Below, in pieces: positions 4,939 through 5,391 of a stretch of DNA of 5,391 nucleotides (the first letter of the stretch is position 1; every line of letters begins with the position of its first letter). Under the pieces are notes generated by a model. It did not search any database. It saw only the letters and a list, made by a program, of their open reading frames with translations, and was not told the DNA's origin. This DNA is from an uncultured Collinsella sp. GTDB taxonomy: Bacteria > Actinomycetota > Coriobacteriia > Coriobacteriales > Coriobacteriaceae. A program made the position numbers and the translations under genes. The DNA is taken from assembly GCA_900549655.1 (NCBI GenBank), contig UROZ01000134.1:1-5391 (forward strand), in the 5' to 3' direction.

Positions 4939-5391
4939 CTAGAACGTCTGCTCGTAGTCGCTGTGCTTTTTGGCCGAACGCACCAGGAACTCCTGGTTGG
5001 TGTTGGTGCCCTTAAGACCCTTGATAAACGACGCGGCTGCGCGCTCGGTGTTGTTCATGCCGGCAAGAATGCGACGCAGACCAAAGACAAACGGACGCAT
5101 CTGCTCGTCGACCAACAGGTCCTCGTTACGCGTACCGGAGGCAACGGGGTCGATAGCCGGGAAGATACGGCGGTCGGCCAGGTCGCGGTCGAGCTTAAGC
5201 TCCATGTTGCCGGTGCCCTTGAACTCCTCAAAGATGACCTCGTCCATCTTGGAACCAGTGTCGATGAGGGCAGAAGCCAGGATGGTGAGCGAGCCACCGT
5301 TCTCGATATTACGGGCTGCGCCCAGGAAGCGCTTGGGAGGATACAGTGCCGCCGAATCGACGCCGCCCGAAAGGATGCGGCCTGAGGCGGG
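4939..5391 (-). CDS. rho: Transcription termination factor Rho, C-terminal part
   Basis: The last 150 codons of Rho, the hexameric RNA-dependent ATPase that translocates on nascent transcripts and releases RNA polymerase. The reading frame is open to the right edge, where the N-terminal part, the RNA-binding domain and the Walker A and B motifs lie outside the window. Visible landmarks, numbered from the first complete codon: the Q-loop region SGRILSGGVD (3-12), PPKRFLGAARN (18-28), the R-loop segment ALIDTGSKMDEV (41-52), EEFKGTGNMEL (55-65), RRIFPAID (74-81) and SGTR (85-88), whose arginine is the inter-subunit arginine finger. The sequence follows E. coli Rho almost segment by segment through this core and diverges only in the last 50 residues. 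It ends with EQTF and TAG, then its terminator. No sign of damage. Confidence 0.96.
   Translation of the reverse strand, partial: PASGRILSGGVDSAALYPPKRFLGAARNIENGGSLTILASALIDTGSKMDEVIFEEFKGTGNMELKLDRDLADRRIFPAIDPVASGTRNEDLLVDEQMRPFVFGLRRILAGMNNTERAAASFIKGLKGTNTNQEFLVRSAKKHSDYEQTF

Overview
The window is ordinary chromosomal sequence from a high-GC bacterium. Coding regions have strongly G/C-biased third codon positions. The gene content (ROK fructokinase with a zinc-site signature, a class I aminotransferase, a VanZ-like protein, Rho) and the style of the proteins suggest an actinobacterium of the class Coriobacteriia, most likely Collinsella or a close relative. This assignment comes from recognition, not from a database search. 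There are no insertion sequences, phage genes, CRISPR arrays or toxin-antitoxin pairs, and I see no evidence for a new multi-gene system.

Layout, left to right. Positions 1-274 hold a tRNA cluster on the minus strand: tRNA-His(GTG), then two copies of tRNA-Lys(CTT), the second cut by the window edge. It is driven by a good sigma70-type promoter at 301-329. Diverging from it on the plus strand are two single genes. The first is a PLP-dependent aminotransferase (440-1621), followed by its own intrinsic terminator. The second is a ROK-family sugar kinase, probably a fructokinase (1763-2653), with its own -10 element and ribosome binding site.

A very strong bidirectional terminator (2736-2782) separates this kinase from the convergent minus-strand genes. 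Those are, in transcription order: the last 150 codons of rho (4939-5391, running off the right edge) and its own terminator (4871-4901); then a clear promoter (4762-4790) with a roughly 130-nt leader; then a two-gene unit made of an unrecognised two-helix membrane protein with a long Ala/Asp-rich tail (3225-4625) and a small VanZ-like membrane protein (2768-3217), 7 nt apart.

The genes do not form one pathway. The tRNAs and Rho are core information-processing functions, the aminotransferase and kinase are central metabolism, and the two membrane proteins are a probable small operon of unknown purpose. The points most worth a second look are the unrecognised membrane protein and its pairing with VanZ, the VanZ stop codon lying inside a shared terminator stem, the strand-specific terminator after rho, and a palindrome overlapping the kinase promoter.
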